From: Rikenellaceae bacterium
Lineage (GTDB): Bacteria; Bacteroidota; Bacteroidia; Bacteroidales; Rikenellaceae
Length of the DNA: 64,000 nucleotides
NCBI GenBank assembly: GCA_902363575.1
Contig: CABJAJ010000001.1
Span: 372,001-436,000 of the forward strand
Direction of reading: 5' to 3'
Shown here: positions 63,818 to 64,000 of the stretch, in pieces
Layout: every line of letters begins with the position of its first letter
Numbering within the stretch: the stretch's first letter is position 1
Notes under the pieces: model-generated
What the model was told of the DNA's origin: nothing
Seen by the model: only the letters and a program-made list of their open reading frames with translations
Database searches by the model: none
Position numbers and translations under genes: made by a program

Positions 63818-64000
63818 TCACCATTCAAAAAGCCACCAACGCCGTGATTCCTCCCTGCGGGCTTCGGCGCGGGTTTCGTCGTCGTCCCATCTTTCCGCGT
63901 CGATGTAGCTTTGCCATCCGTTGCGGAGGTATTTGTCGTCGGGGAGAAAATAACCAGCTCCGACGTCCAGTCCGTAAGGGCCTTCGCTGTCGGGTATGCG
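63818..64000 (-). CDS. C-terminal part of an unrecognised protein (5' end outside window)
   Basis: Reading the minus strand from base 64000, an open frame of 60 codons ends at a TGA at 63818-63820, 31 bases before the U32 start. The visible part includes YGLDVGAGYFLPDDKYLRNG, WQSYIDAERWDDDETR and a terminal RRWWLFEW, rich in Asp, Arg and Trp. No family is recognised. The short distance suggests cotranscription with the U32 gene. Confidence 0.5.
   Translation of the reverse strand, partial: RIPDSEGPYGLDVGAGYFLPDDKYLRNGWQSYIDAERWDDDETRAEARREESRRWWLFEW

Overview
The window is a gene-dense, GC-rich chromosomal segment from a member of the Bacteroidota, most plausibly a Rikenellaceae/Alistipes-like gut bacterium (inference). 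The phylum is indicated by repeated promoters of the form TTG-N19/20-TAnnTTTG, many lipoproteins with a Cys lipobox, a BACON-domain S41 peptidase, a GT3-GT35 glycogen enzyme fusion, a PadR/PspC/DUF2807 cluster and a futalosine-type menaquinone pathway. No rRNA, tRNA, CRISPR array, insertion sequence, phage gene or plasmid function was recognised.

Layout. 1-4.4 kb: the end of an unknown protein, then two secreted lipoproteins (S41 peptidase, FN3-containing protein). 4.5-6.55 kb (minus): a radical SAM/SPASM enzyme translationally coupled to one of two paralogous small lipoproteins. This matches what I remember as the 'rSAM/lipoprotein system' and is the best candidate here for uncharacterised biology. 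6.6-12.2 kb: ispG-wbqC-like, a GH2 protein lacking its expected catalytic glutamates, and hemW. 12.4-21.6 kb: a four-gene glycogen/alpha-glucan operon (GT3-GT35 fusion, debranching enzyme, GT4, GH57). 22-26.6 kb (minus): an OmpA/TPR lipoprotein, pnp and rpsO. 26.8-31 kb: apbE, a diacylglycerol-kinase-like gene, an AraC-type regulator interrupted by an amber codon, and deoC. 31-33.9 kb (minus): lnt-folC. 34.2-37.5 kb: PspC-PspC-PadR-DUF2807-PspC. 37.6-44.2 kb: pfkA, a PfkB-family kinase, a GT2, a beta-barrel protein, a pirin and pckA. 44.8-51 kb: a GLUG-like lipoprotein, an SLC1-type symporter, a radical SAM protein and an NSS transporter. 51.3-55.4 kb (minus): dnaX-tyrS-folB. 55.7-58.3 kb: clpB. 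58.4-61.1 kb (minus): aminopeptidase P, mqnB, mqnD. 61.3-62.3 kb: an AT-richer orphan gene. 62.3-64 kb (minus): a partial gene, a U32 hydroxylase-type gene and a 59-residue membrane protein.

Most genes are housekeeping or central metabolism: gluconeogenesis and glycolysis (pckA, pfkA), glycogen storage, isoprenoid and menaquinone synthesis, haem-related chemistry, folate (folB, folC), lipoprotein maturation (lnt), RNA turnover (pnp), replication (dnaX) and disaggregation (clpB). The accessory signal is in surface lipoproteins and regulatory oddities: a dnaX A9 slip site with an immediate -1 stop, a sigma-54-like clpB promoter with helically phased upstream repeats, an amber-interrupted AraC gene, a GH2 pseudoenzyme candidate, and three genes that appear to be read from leaderless messages.

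All calls come from reading the sequence and from remembered family features. No searches were run, so family names are recognition, not database results.
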